This document shows positions 15,750 through 22,455 of a stretch of DNA of 64,000 bases, one piece after another. Both the position numbers and the translations under genes were made by a program. The stretch's first letter is position 1. Each line of letters starts with the position of its first letter. Location: contig DAAY01000005.1 of assembly GCA_002103105.1 (NCBI GenBank), forward strand, positions 124,001 to 188,000. Direction: 5' to 3'. The notes below the pieces were generated by a model, which saw nothing but the letters and a program-made list of their open reading frames with translations, was not told where the DNA came from and did no database searches. Source of the stretch: Candidatus Gastranaerophilales bacterium HUM_1 (GTDB taxonomy: Bacteria > Cyanobacteriota > Vampirovibrionia > Gastranaerophilales > Gastranaerophilaceae).

Positions 15750-16696
15750 TAGAAATCCTCAGTTTTGTATATTTTATAAACTTCATCATAGTACGGAGTT
15801 GATTTTATTGCCCCGATACCTTGAGCTTGCAGTCCTGCATCAATTGATGCGATTTTACCAGCTTCAACTGGAGTATAACCGTGTGAAATAGCGTGTAAAA
15901 ACGCACCATTAAAGGCATCACCAGAAGAGGTTGTATCTACGATGTTTTCTGTGTAGAAAGGTACAAAATAATTTTTGCCTAAACAATTGATAAAATACCC
16001 TTTATCTGGGCTTGATTTGATTACAACTGTTTGAATTCCTAAGTCTATTAAATATTTTGTAATATTTTCTACTGATTCAATTTCAAAAATGCTTTTTGCA
16101 TCATATTTAGAACTCATAAACAGAATATCTGTGTATGGTGCAATTTCATCAAAATACTCTTTTGCATCTTCAGGAGTTGAAATTAGCGATGAATAATTTG
16201 GGTCATATGCTGTTATTACACCGTTTTCTTTCGCAACTTCGAACGCTTTTTTTACCGCTTCCCTTGAATTCATAGAAAGAGATTGCGTAATCCCAGATGC
16301 GTATATAATTTTAGCATTTTTAATAAATTCTTCGTCAATATCATCTATTGATAATTTTGCAGGAGCAATTTTCTTTCTGTAATACATGAATTCCTTGTCG
16401 TGAGCGGAAGTTCTTGATACCATGTAAATTCCATTTTTGTCACTAACAGTTCTAATATGGCTAATATCTAATCCTTCATTTTCCCAACTTTGAAGTAAAT
16501 AGTCTTTAAAAACATCATCGCCAAGACAAGTTATAAATCCGACCTCTGAATTCAGACGTTTTGCTGCAACTGCAACTACTAAAGAATCTCCTCCATAATA
16601 TTTGTGAAGGCATTCAGCATCTATAAATTTTTGGTTCGTAGAAAATTCTATCAAACTTTCTCCGATTGTAATTAGGTCCAGTTTATTTTCTTCCAT
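15749..16696 (-). CDS. kdgK: PfkB-family sugar kinase, probably 2-keto-3-deoxygluconate kinase
   Basis: A 315-residue ribokinase-fold kinase. YYGGDSLVVAVAAKRL (33-48) is the first PfkB signature and DTTSSGDAF (254-262) the second, with Asp260 as the catalytic base. The usual DTTGAGD has two Ser instead of Gly and Ala in the anion hole, which is unusual. Being immediately next to eda (TAA-ATG junction) argues for KDG as substrate: the kinase makes KDPG, and Eda splits it to pyruvate and glyceraldehyde 3-phosphate. A different sugar acid substrate remains possible. Confidence 0.85.
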   Translation of the reverse strand: MEENKLDLITIGESLIEFSTNQKFIDAECLHKYYGGDSLVVAVAAKRLNSEVGFITCLGDDVFKDYLLQSWENEGLDISHIRTVSDKNGIYMVSRTSAHDKEFMYYRKKIAPAKLSIDDIDEEFIKNAKIIYASGITQSLSMNSREAVKKAFEVAKENGVITAYDPNYSSLISTPEDAKEYFDEIAPYTDILFMSSKYDAKSIFEIESVENITKYLIDLGIQTVVIKSSPDKGYFINCLGKNYFVPFYTENIVDTTSSGDAFNGAFLHAISHGYTPVEAGKIASIDAGLQAQGIGAIKSTPYYDEVYKIYKTEDF

Positions 16697-17302
16697 TTAT
16701 TTCAATTGCTCCAATAAGTTTTTTGTTCTTTCTGTAATTTCTTTGTATGAATTAGCAACAGTCAAGTGCCTTCCAACGCCTACTGCGACTACACCTGCAT
16801 CAATATACTGTTTAACTTCTTCTAGTTTTACGTCGCCTTGAGGAATAAGCTTTAGAAATGGCATTGGACGTAATAAATTTTCAATATATTCAACTCCGCC
16901 CATGGCAGTTATTGGATAGATTTTTGCAAGTGGAATACGTGATTTCCAAGCTTTGTAAGCTTCATTTGCTGTTGATGTTCCTGCAATAAAAGGAATTTGT
17001 GTATCTTTAGAAATTTTAATTAAATTTGTTTGAAAAATTGGAGATGAAATAATTTTTGCACCACATTCAATTGCTGTCTTAGCTTGTAGTGAAGTTATTA
17101 TACCTCCAGCACAAACAATAGCATCTTTTGATAATGTTTCAATCGCTTCAAAAATTTTTGGAGACTCAATATTTATTTCCATAATATCTAGTCCTCCATC
17201 AAGTAAAGCCTGAGCTTTACAAATAACATCTTGTGGGTCAGAACTCCTAATGATAGGAAATACTTTGTTTTGAGCCAATTTTTCTACTAAATTAATATTC
17301 AT
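16697..17302 (-). CDS. eda: KDPG aldolase
   Basis: This enzyme cleaves 2-keto-3-deoxy-6-phosphogluconate to pyruvate and glyceraldehyde 3-phosphate, the last Entner-Doudoroff step. At 201 residues it has the normal length. Glu42 in IMEINIES and the Schiff-base Lys127 in LAKIYPI are present, and FPIIRS near the N-terminus and GVGRHL near the C-terminus fit the family. The expected phosphate-binding loop is AGGIIT. AAGGAT precedes the ATG. It is first in the operon with kdgK and csaB and is divergent from the adenylate cyclase. No Edd dehydratase is in the window, so KDG from sugar acids is the likely source. Confidence 0.92.
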   Translation of the reverse strand: MNINLVEKLAQNKVFPIIRSSDPQDVICKAQALLDGGLDIMEINIESPKIFEAIETLSKDAIVCAGGIITSLQAKTAIECGAKIISSPIFQTNLIKISKDTQIPFIAGTSTANEAYKAWKSRIPLAKIYPITAMGGVEYIENLLRPMPFLKLIPQGDVKLEEVKQYIDAGVVAVGVGRHLTVANSYKEITERTKNLLEQLK

Positions 17303-17367
17303 AATCTATCCTTTTTTCAAAATTTATTATATCATAAAATAAAAAACGGACTTTGGGAGCTTCATGA

Positions 17368-19341
17368 ATGAAAAAGATTAAGAACAAACTATTTTATTTA
17401 TATTCACTGCTAATATATTTGTTTCTAGTTGTGGGTATTTCACTTTTGGCATCTAATTATTTAAGCTCTTCTGTAAACAGTTATTTAATTAATAATTTTG
17501 TATCAATTGGGAATGGTAGCCATAATATTGTAGAAGTTGTTATTGATGACGATACAAATAGCGATTATAGCCCTTGGAATAGACTGTATGAAATTCAATT
17601 GTTAGATTTCTTTTATTCTTATGCAAAACCTAAAGTTATTGGATTGGATATGATTATGCAAACTTTTGATAAGAATAAAAAAGTTGATATTCAGTATCTA
17701 AATCAAGTTTCTAAAATGAATAACTTCGTAACGGGTTTTCTTCCTGACAAATATGATAGTGATGCAAAATACGTTAAAGAAAAAGTTTTTAAAGATAAAT
17801 ATGCACTAGATGTCGAGCTTAAGACATCAAAATTTCCAAAATCGTATGACGGTGTACAGTATTTGTCTGCTTTGGCTGATTCAACCAAAAATCTAGCGTC
17901 CGTATATATTCAACCTGACAAAACTTCTGGAACTGTTTTCTCAACAGTTAATATTTTGAAAATTGGAGATGATTTTTATCCTTCTTTATCTTTGAAACTA
18001 TATCTTATGGCAAATAATACTAATAATGTCATATTAGAAGATAAATATATTGTTATTCCTAAAACTGGGCTTAAAATTCCTTATACCGTTGATAAGAATG
18101 GAATTTCCAAAACTCCTGTTAGATTCTATGATAGTATTGAAAATTCAGATTATTCTCATAATAAAATTTCTGCAGGGAAAGTTTTAAGAACTTATGTTGC
18201 ATTAAAATCTGGGATTACCCCTAAGACAAATCCTGAGCTTTACGTTGATGGCGGACAATATATAAATCCAGACTTTTTTAAGGATAGTATTATATTAATA
18301 GGAAAAAATGTTTCTGGACCATCTAATGATGTATTAAAAACCCCAATGGCTACAAGGCATCCAGGGTTAGATATTCAAGCATCATCTTATGATAATATTG
18401 CAAATAATTATTTCCTTACTTATTCAAATTGGGAAACTTGTGCTGTTATCGTATTTTTTATATGCTTGTTTACATTTCTCCTTGTATTCAAGTCGAAGTT
18501 TATTAAGGGTTTGTTGTCTTTAGTTGGATTAGATTTTGTTTATTTCTTTTTGGTGATTGTATTTGCTGTTTTCGGACATATTATTCCTTTTGTCATACCA
18601 ATTGCGGCTCAATTTGTAACCGTAGTGTTTGGTTATTCATTCAAATTTTTGTCTGAAAATAGAAATAAAGAAAAGATTAAACAAGCAATGGGCAAATATC
18701 TTTCTCAAGATATTATGAATAACGTTGTTAGTAACATTGATGACTTGAAATTAGGTGGTAAACGTGCAATAGTAACGGTTTTATTTTCTGATATTCGTGG
18801 TTTTACAAGCTTGAGTGAGAAAATGTCCGCAGAAGAAGTTTCAATGATTTTGAACGAGTATTTTGCAGAGATGGAACCTATTATTACCAAATATAATGGT
18901 GTAATCAATAAATTTATTGGAGATGCGGTTATGGCTATTTTTGGCGAACCTATTCAAGATATAAATCATGCTAGAAATGCTGTTAAATGTGCATATGAAA
19001 TGCTTAAAAAAGTTGAATATTTACGTGAAAAGTGGTTGTTTGAGGGTAAACCTAAAATTGAAATTGGTGTTGGTATAAATACAGGTGAAGTTTTCATTGG
19101 GAATATTGGAACTGAAACTCGGATGGAATATACCGTAATTGGTGATACTGTAAACTTAGCTTCTCGTATTGAAAGTTATAACAAAGTTTATAAAACAAAT
19201 TTATTGGTAAGTAGTTCGACTTACGCTCATATTGCAGATATTGCTGATGTAATCAAGATTTCAGAAGTTCAAATTCGTGGTAAAGCCAAGAAAATGAATA
19301 TCTATGAAGTATTAAGAATAGATAGAGATAAAGATAAATAA
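17368..19341 (+). CDS. CHASE2-domain adenylate cyclase
   Basis: A 657-residue sensor enzyme making cAMP. It has an N-terminal membrane helix (about 8-30), then an extracytoplasmic CHASE2 sensor domain (about 35-350), three closely spaced membrane helices (about 353-430), and a C-terminal class III cyclase domain from ~465. In the cyclase domain FSDIRGFT holds the first metal Asp, INKFIGDAVMA the second metal Asp and the purine-selecting Lys, YTVIGDTVNLASR the Asp/Thr and the transition-state Arg. The Lys/Asp pair indicates ATP rather than GTP. GGGAG lies before the ATG. The signal it senses is unknown. Confidence 0.94.
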   Translation: MKKIKNKLFYLYSLLIYLFLVVGISLLASNYLSSSVNSYLINNFVSIGNGSHNIVEVVIDDDTNSDYSPWNRLYEIQLLDFFYSYAKPKVIGLDMIMQTFDKNKKVDIQYLNQVSKMNNFVTGFLPDKYDSDAKYVKEKVFKDKYALDVELKTSKFPKSYDGVQYLSALADSTKNLASVYIQPDKTSGTVFSTVNILKIGDDFYPSLSLKLYLMANNTNNVILEDKYIVIPKTGLKIPYTVDKNGISKTPVRFYDSIENSDYSHNKISAGKVLRTYVALKSGITPKTNPELYVDGGQYINPDFFKDSIILIGKNVSGPSNDVLKTPMATRHPGLDIQASSYDNIANNYFLTYSNWETCAVIVFFICLFTFLLVFKSKFIKGLLSLVGLDFVYFFLVIVFAVFGHIIPFVIPIAAQFVTVVFGYSFKFLSENRNKEKIKQAMGKYLSQDIMNNVVSNIDDLKLGGKRAIVTVLFSDIRGFTSLSEKMSAEEVSMILNEYFAEMEPIITKYNGVINKFIGDAVMAIFGEPIQDINHARNAVKCAYEMLKKVEYLREKWLFEGKPKIEIGVGINTGEVFIGNIGTETRMEYTVIGDTVNLASRIESYNKVYKTNLLVSSSTYAHIADIADVIKISEVQIRGKAKKMNIYEVLRIDRDKDK

Positions 19342-19355
19342 TGGGAGGATGAATT

Positions 19356-19406
19356 GTGTTAAGATGTAGCAATAGCTTGAAAAACGGGGGGGGGGTAACC
19401 TCTTAA
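19356..19406 (+). CDS. short leader ORF containing a G10 tract
   Basis: A GTG with an excellent Shine-Dalgarno sequence (GGGAGG at 19343-19348, seven bases away) opens a 16-codon frame that reads VLRCSNSLKN, three Gly from a run of ten G (19386-19395), then stops at TAA 19404. Ten G in a row stands out in this AT-rich DNA. With eleven (or eight) G the frame runs without a stop into the 405-residue pseudopilin frame at 19430. It may therefore be the true, phase-variable start of that gene, or a sequencing artefact of the homopolymer. Confidence 0.4.
   Translation: MLRCSNSLKNGGGVTS
19386..19395. repeat. homopolymeric G10 tract
   Basis: Ten consecutive G between a strong ribosome binding site and a repeat-rich pseudopilin frame. 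Homopolymers of this length change length by slipped-strand mispairing. Confidence 0.9.
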
Positions 19407-19429
19407 AGACTGTAACAACCAATATTCTA

Positions 19430-19905
19430 GTGGATGGTACCCGCTTATTCCATTGTGGAGCCTTAAAGGAAAGAAAGAATAAATTGTTTCATTGCCAATG
19501 TGAAGGAGTGATTGGCGGATTATGTCATGCTGAACTCATTGGCAATTGCCCCTCTCCAATGGAAGAGGGGGTAGGGGAGAGGGTTCAATTAGAAGAAAAA
19601 ATCAACCCCTCTCTCAAAATTGTATCTTTTCACAAAATGCTCAAAGACAATTTTTCTCTCTCCCTAGGAGAGAGAAGCAAGAACCCATGTGACCAGTCAG
19701 AGATTATTCGTTCAAGTTTGACAGATTTGTTGCAATCCAGCTGTTTATCACTCAGAATGACGAATGTAGAAAATGTATCTAATAACTCCTGTTATCCTGA
19801 GCGAAGCGAAGGATCTTTTACCGATAGCGTATGGATTAACCCCTCACCTCAATCCTCTCCCCAAGGAGAGGAGGCGGTTGGTAGAGTTCAGAGTGCCAGA
19901 AGGGA
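19430..19905. repeat. patchwork of GC-richer dispersed repeat elements
   Basis: Three recognisable repeat types lie here: an inverted CCCCTCTCC...GGGGAGAGGG pair (19549-19583); CCTGAGCGAAGCGAAGGATC (19796-19815), with CACTCAGAATGACG just upstream (19749-19762); and the palindrome CCTCTCC-CCAA-GGAGAGG (19854-19871). Such sequences are known as short dispersed repeats in many bacterial genomes. They differ sharply in base composition from the flanking genes. Confidence 0.75.
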
Positions 19906-20647
19906 AAAATGTGCGTTTACTCTTGCGGAAGTGTTAATTACTCTTGGCATAATTGGGGTGGTTGCAGCGATGACTATTCCAACTTTGATGGCGAATATTA
20001 AAGCTCATCAATATTCTGCGAAATTTAAAAAGACTGTATCAACACTTAGTAATGCTGCAAAAATGTCGCAGGCTCAGTATGGGTTTGATTATTCTGGACT
20101 TACTGATAAATGTAATGCAAAATCTGGAACGGATAATCCAGAAGATAAACAATCGCTTTGTTCTTTATTAAATGGTACTTTAACTGGTGCAACTTATTAT
20201 TACGGGATGAATAACTTTCCTAACTATGAAATTAAAACTTCTGCAACTTTTAATAGTTGGCCATCTTTTAAAGATAACAAAAACAAGATTCCTATTTATC
20301 AACTATCTGATGGTTCAATTATCTTATTTTCAGCAGTTTTAGGAGGGTATAGTTCTCTAGAAGAACCTTGTGCAAGATATATAGGCGGAGATCCTGGTTT
20401 TATTGCAAGTGGGGTGCATAAAGGCTGGGGAACTGACTGCTACGCACTTATTGATGTAAATGGTGTTTCAAAACCTAACAAAGAGGTTAAATGTACAAGA
20501 GGGACTAATAAACTTTCAACAATGGAGGCTGGGAATTGTATTGTTGAGTCAAAAGATATGGGGGATATTTTTCCTATAATCATTTATGATGGAGCAGCTT
20601 CTCCATATTCTGCCGCTGCCGCTTATGCTTTTTCAAATGCAAAATAG
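19430..20647 (+). CDS. type II secretion/type IV pilus-like pseudopilin with repeat-derived N-terminal extension
   Basis: The core is a prepilin-type protein: REKCA followed by FTLAEVLITLGIIGVVAA, with cleavage expected before Phe (codon 19916) and Glu at +5, then about 240 residues of globular domain with four or more Cys. The frame is open for 162 further codons upstream with a GTG at 19430, but this part is made of GC-richer repeat DNA (reads such as NPSPQSSPQGEE and SCYPERSEGS) and is far longer than a normal leader. No start codon lies just before KCAF, so the real N-terminus is uncertain: the extension may be translated, the start may be the upstream GTG if the G10 tract shifts, or the gene may be damaged. 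The terminator behind it is good. Confidence 0.7.
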   Translation: MDGTRLFHCGALKERKNKLFHCQCEGVIGGLCHAELIGNCPSPMEEGVGERVQLEEKINPSLKIVSFHKMLKDNFSLSLGERSKNPCDQSEIIRSSLTDLLQSSCLSLRMTNVENVSNNSCYPERSEGSFTDSVWINPSPQSSPQGEEAVGRVQSARREKCAFTLAEVLITLGIIGVVAAMTIPTLMANIKAHQYSAKFKKTVSTLSNAAKMSQAQYGFDYSGLTDKCNAKSGTDNPEDKQSLCSLLNGTLTGATYYYGMNNFPNYEIKTSATFNSWPSFKDNKNKIPIYQLSDGSIILFSAVLGGYSSLEEPCARYIGGDPGFIASGVHKGWGTDCYALIDVNGVSKPNKEVKCTRGTNKLSTMEAGNCIVESKDMGDIFPIIIYDGAASPYSAAAAYAFSNAK

Positions 20648-20650
20648 AAA

Positions 20651-20690
20651 AATCCGAGGGTTTTATTTTCCCTCGGACTTTTATTTTTAT
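20651..20690. terminator. bidirectional terminator between pseudopilin and yajQ
   Basis: An 8-bp stem TCCGAGGG/CCCTCGGA with T runs on both sides serves the two convergent genes. Confidence 0.88.
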
Positions 20691-21187
20691 CTATAATTTG
20701 TAAATTGAAGTGGAACATCATATTTATCTTCGTTTTTACGTAGGTTTTGAATTACTGCTTGCAAGTCGTCTTTATCTTTGCCTGTAACTCTTACTTGCTC
20801 TCCTTGAATAGATGCTTGTACTTTCAATTTTGTTGCCTTAATATCAGATACAATTTTCTTTGCTAATTCTTGTGTTAATCCTTTTTTAAGATTGAAAACT
20901 TGTCTAATATTCCCACCGAGTGCATTTTCTGGAGTTTGGGCATCAAGGATTTTTAAACTTAAGTTTCTCTTAACTAATTTTGATTGAAGAATATCTACGA
21001 TATTTTTTAATTTCATATCGTCATTTGTTGTGATTGTTATAGATTTATCTGCATCTAGTTCAACTTGAGAATTAGAATCTTTTAAATCAAATCTTGTAGT
21101 CAATTCTCTTTTAACTTGGTCAACTGCGTTAACGAGTTCTTGTTTGTTGTATTCCGACACAATGTCAAAACTGCAATCTTTAGCCAT
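20687..21187 (-). CDS. yajQ: YajQ family nucleotide-binding protein
   Basis: The 166 residues match YajQ in length and along the whole sequence: CSFDIVSEYNKQELVNAVDQ at the N-terminus, LTTRFDLKD, and IKATKLKVQASIQGEQVRVT in the second half. Members of the family have been reported to bind nucleotides, including cyclic di-GMP, and to act in regulation or RNA-related processes. GGAGG lies at the right distance before the ATG, inside a perfect inverted repeat that could mask it. Confidence 0.95.
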   Translation of the reverse strand: MAKDCSFDIVSEYNKQELVNAVDQVKRELTTRFDLKDSNSQVELDADKSITITTNDDMKLKNIVDILQSKLVKRNLSLKILDAQTPENALGGNIRQVFNLKKGLTQELAKKIVSDIKATKLKVQASIQGEQVRVTGKDKDDLQAVIQNLRKNEDKYDVPLQFTNYR

Positions 21188-21221
21188 ATAATAACCTCCT
21201 ATAATCTTATAGGTTATTATA
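21187..21221 (-). promoter_or_regulatory. 11-bp inverted repeat covering the yajQ ribosome binding site
   Basis: TATAATAACCT (21187-21197) and AGGTTATTATA (21211-21221) are perfect complements with a 13-nt loop. On the minus-strand mRNA the 3' arm contains part of GGAGG and reaches the start codon. The same DNA holds a TATAAT box in the 5' arm, so it may instead be an operator. Confidence 0.6.
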
Positions 21222-21225
21222 TAAC

Positions 21226-21253
21226 ATAAAAAAGCAGGATTTGAAAATCCTGC
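21226..21253 (-). terminator. terminator of the 110-residue protein gene
   Basis: A 9-bp stem GCAGGATTT/AAATCCTGC with a 2-nt loop is followed on the minus strand by TTTTTT. Confidence 0.85.
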
Positions 21254-21292
21254 ACGGGAAAATTACACACTACATTTTCTATTACATGGAAT

Positions 21293-21625
21293 TTATTTTT
21301 TGATTTTTGTCTTTATCTTATTAAATACATTTTTAATAACATTGAAAACTTTTTTACCGCCCTTGAATGCAAAAACTCCAGCAATTCCCAAGCCAACTAT
21401 GGCAAACAGTTTCTTCCAGTTTTTGCTATCTTTTTGTTGTCTTGTTGGTTCAAATTTATCTTCTTTCAAATGTCCTTGCATATTAACATTTGACATTGAG
21501 CCTGTTATCCCTGGAGTGTACCAAGAATCAACAGGGTTTGGCACAGTTTGATTTAAAAATGCTAATCCTAAATCATTATTTAGTGCAGGATTTGACAAAT
21601 TATACATATAACTATTGTCTTGCAT
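21293..21625 (-). CDS. small single-pass membrane protein, unknown
   Basis: A 110-residue protein with an Asn-rich N-terminus (MQDNSYMYNLSNPALNNDLG), a polar middle, one hydrophobic segment LFAIVGLGIAGVFAF near residues 73-87, and a strongly basic tail ending KIKTKIKK. The architecture suggests a membrane anchor with the tail in the cytoplasm. I know no family. GGAAGG precedes the ATG. It carries promoter-like motif site B and has its own terminator, so it is a single-gene unit. Confidence 0.8.
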   Translation of the reverse strand: MQDNSYMYNLSNPALNNDLGLAFLNQTVPNPVDSWYTPGITGSMSNVNMQGHLKEDKFEPTRQQKDSKNWKKLFAIVGLGIAGVFAFKGGKKVFNVIKNVFNKIKTKIKK

Positions 21626-21660
21626 TTAAATAACCTTCCAATAACCTTTTACCTTACATT

Positions 21661-21692
21661 TATATAAAGTAATTTTTTGTAAAGTAATTTAC
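21661..21692 (-). promoter_or_regulatory. non-sigma70 promoter-like motif, site B
   Basis: On the minus strand GTAAATT is followed, 22 nt from its first base, by ACTTTATATA and then AATGTAAGG, about 35 bases upstream of the 110-residue gene. The upstream half overlaps a small palindrome GTAAAGTAATTTAC (21679-21692) shared with the divergent gene at 21743. Confidence 0.55.
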
Positions 21693-21742
21693 TTTTTTGT
21701 AAATATTTGCTTTAATATTCTTAACAATATGAGGGCAAAGTT

Positions 21743-22042
21743 ATGAATATGTTTAAAAGATGGTATGATGCAGATTCTGTTGTAAGTCGTGCAATCAATG
21801 AACTAGAGAAATCATCAGAAGAAATTCAAGTTCGCTGTGCAGATTATATAATTGATTTGTTGAAAGACGTAGAATTAGAAGAATTGAGCTTGGATGATCA
21901 GTATAATTACATTATGCGTAGATGGTATGATAAAAACGTCAAAGTATCACACGCAATTGAATATTTGAGATTATCTCCAGCTGATGTTCGAAGAGAAACT
22001 GCCTTGAAAGTTTTAAAATATTTAAAAGAATTAAAAGCTTAA
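21743..22042 (+). CDS. small protein with an internal duplication
   Basis: A 99-residue helical protein made of two related halves: RWYDADSVVSRAINELEKSS (6-25) and RRWYDKNVKVSHAIEYLRLS (58-77), each followed by ~20 residues of helix containing R-x-x-x-A-x-x-[IL]-[IL]. The duplicated RWYD-x6-[SR]-[AR]-AIxxL unit is not a domain I recognise. GAGGG lies before the ATG. It is divergent from the 110-residue gene and may be cotranscribed with the following gene (52 bases away). Confidence 0.8.
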   Translation: MNMFKRWYDADSVVSRAINELEKSSEEIQVRCADYIIDLLKDVELEELSLDDQYNYIMRRWYDKNVKVSHAIEYLRLSPADVRRETALKVLKYLKELKA

Positions 22043-22094
22043 CATTTTAGACTTTTAGCTTTTTGTATTGTTCAATATTAGTGGAGGAAGAATT

Positions 22095-22442
22095 GTGTCG
22101 GAAGATTTAAACAAAAATGTTATAAATTTATTTTCTGAGCATAATAATAATCATATAACCCCTGAAATTCGTGAAAAAATAAAGTATTATGCAGGGTTTA
22201 ACTATGTGAAGGTTAAAAAAGATGCTAATGGAAATAAGTTTAATAAAGAGCATTTGCTTAAATATCGTCTAAAATGTCATTATATGGTAACTGTTATGAG
22301 AGAAATTGACGGTGAAGTTGTATTGTACTCTTATGATGTTCCTAATGATGATTTGTTTAAGTTTATGAAATCGTTTGATGAAAATACTTTGGATGGAACC
22401 ATTATTGAAATCGACAAATACTTCCCAGAAGATTTAGCTTAA
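22095..22442 (+). CDS. conserved-looking small protein, unknown
   Basis: A 115-residue soluble protein. I set the start at GTG 22095 because a perfect GGAGG (22083-22087) lies seven bases upstream; the longer frame from 22068 would place that site inside the gene. The sequence is mixed alpha/beta: a helix with TPEIREKIKYYAGF, a basic KVKKDANGNKF loop, then strands CHYMVTVMREIDGEVVLYSY. No motif is recognised. It ends 13 bases before the radical SAM gene and probably shares its mRNA. Confidence 0.78.
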   Translation: MSEDLNKNVINLFSEHNNNHITPEIREKIKYYAGFNYVKVKKDANGNKFNKEHLLKYRLKCHYMVTVMREIDGEVVLYSYDVPNDDLFKFMKSFDENTLDGTIIEIDKYFPEDLA

Positions 22443-22455
22443 GAGAAATTGGAAT

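Noticed and set aside
15749..16696. The SSGD motif as evidence that the kinase is dead
   Set aside because: The catalytic Asp260 and the rest of the fold are intact, and Ser can still donate backbone amides to the anion hole.
19342..19915. Retron, diversity-generating element or insertion sequence in the repeat-rich stretch
   Set aside because: There is no reverse transcriptase, transposase or target-site duplication, and the pieces look like several different short repeats.
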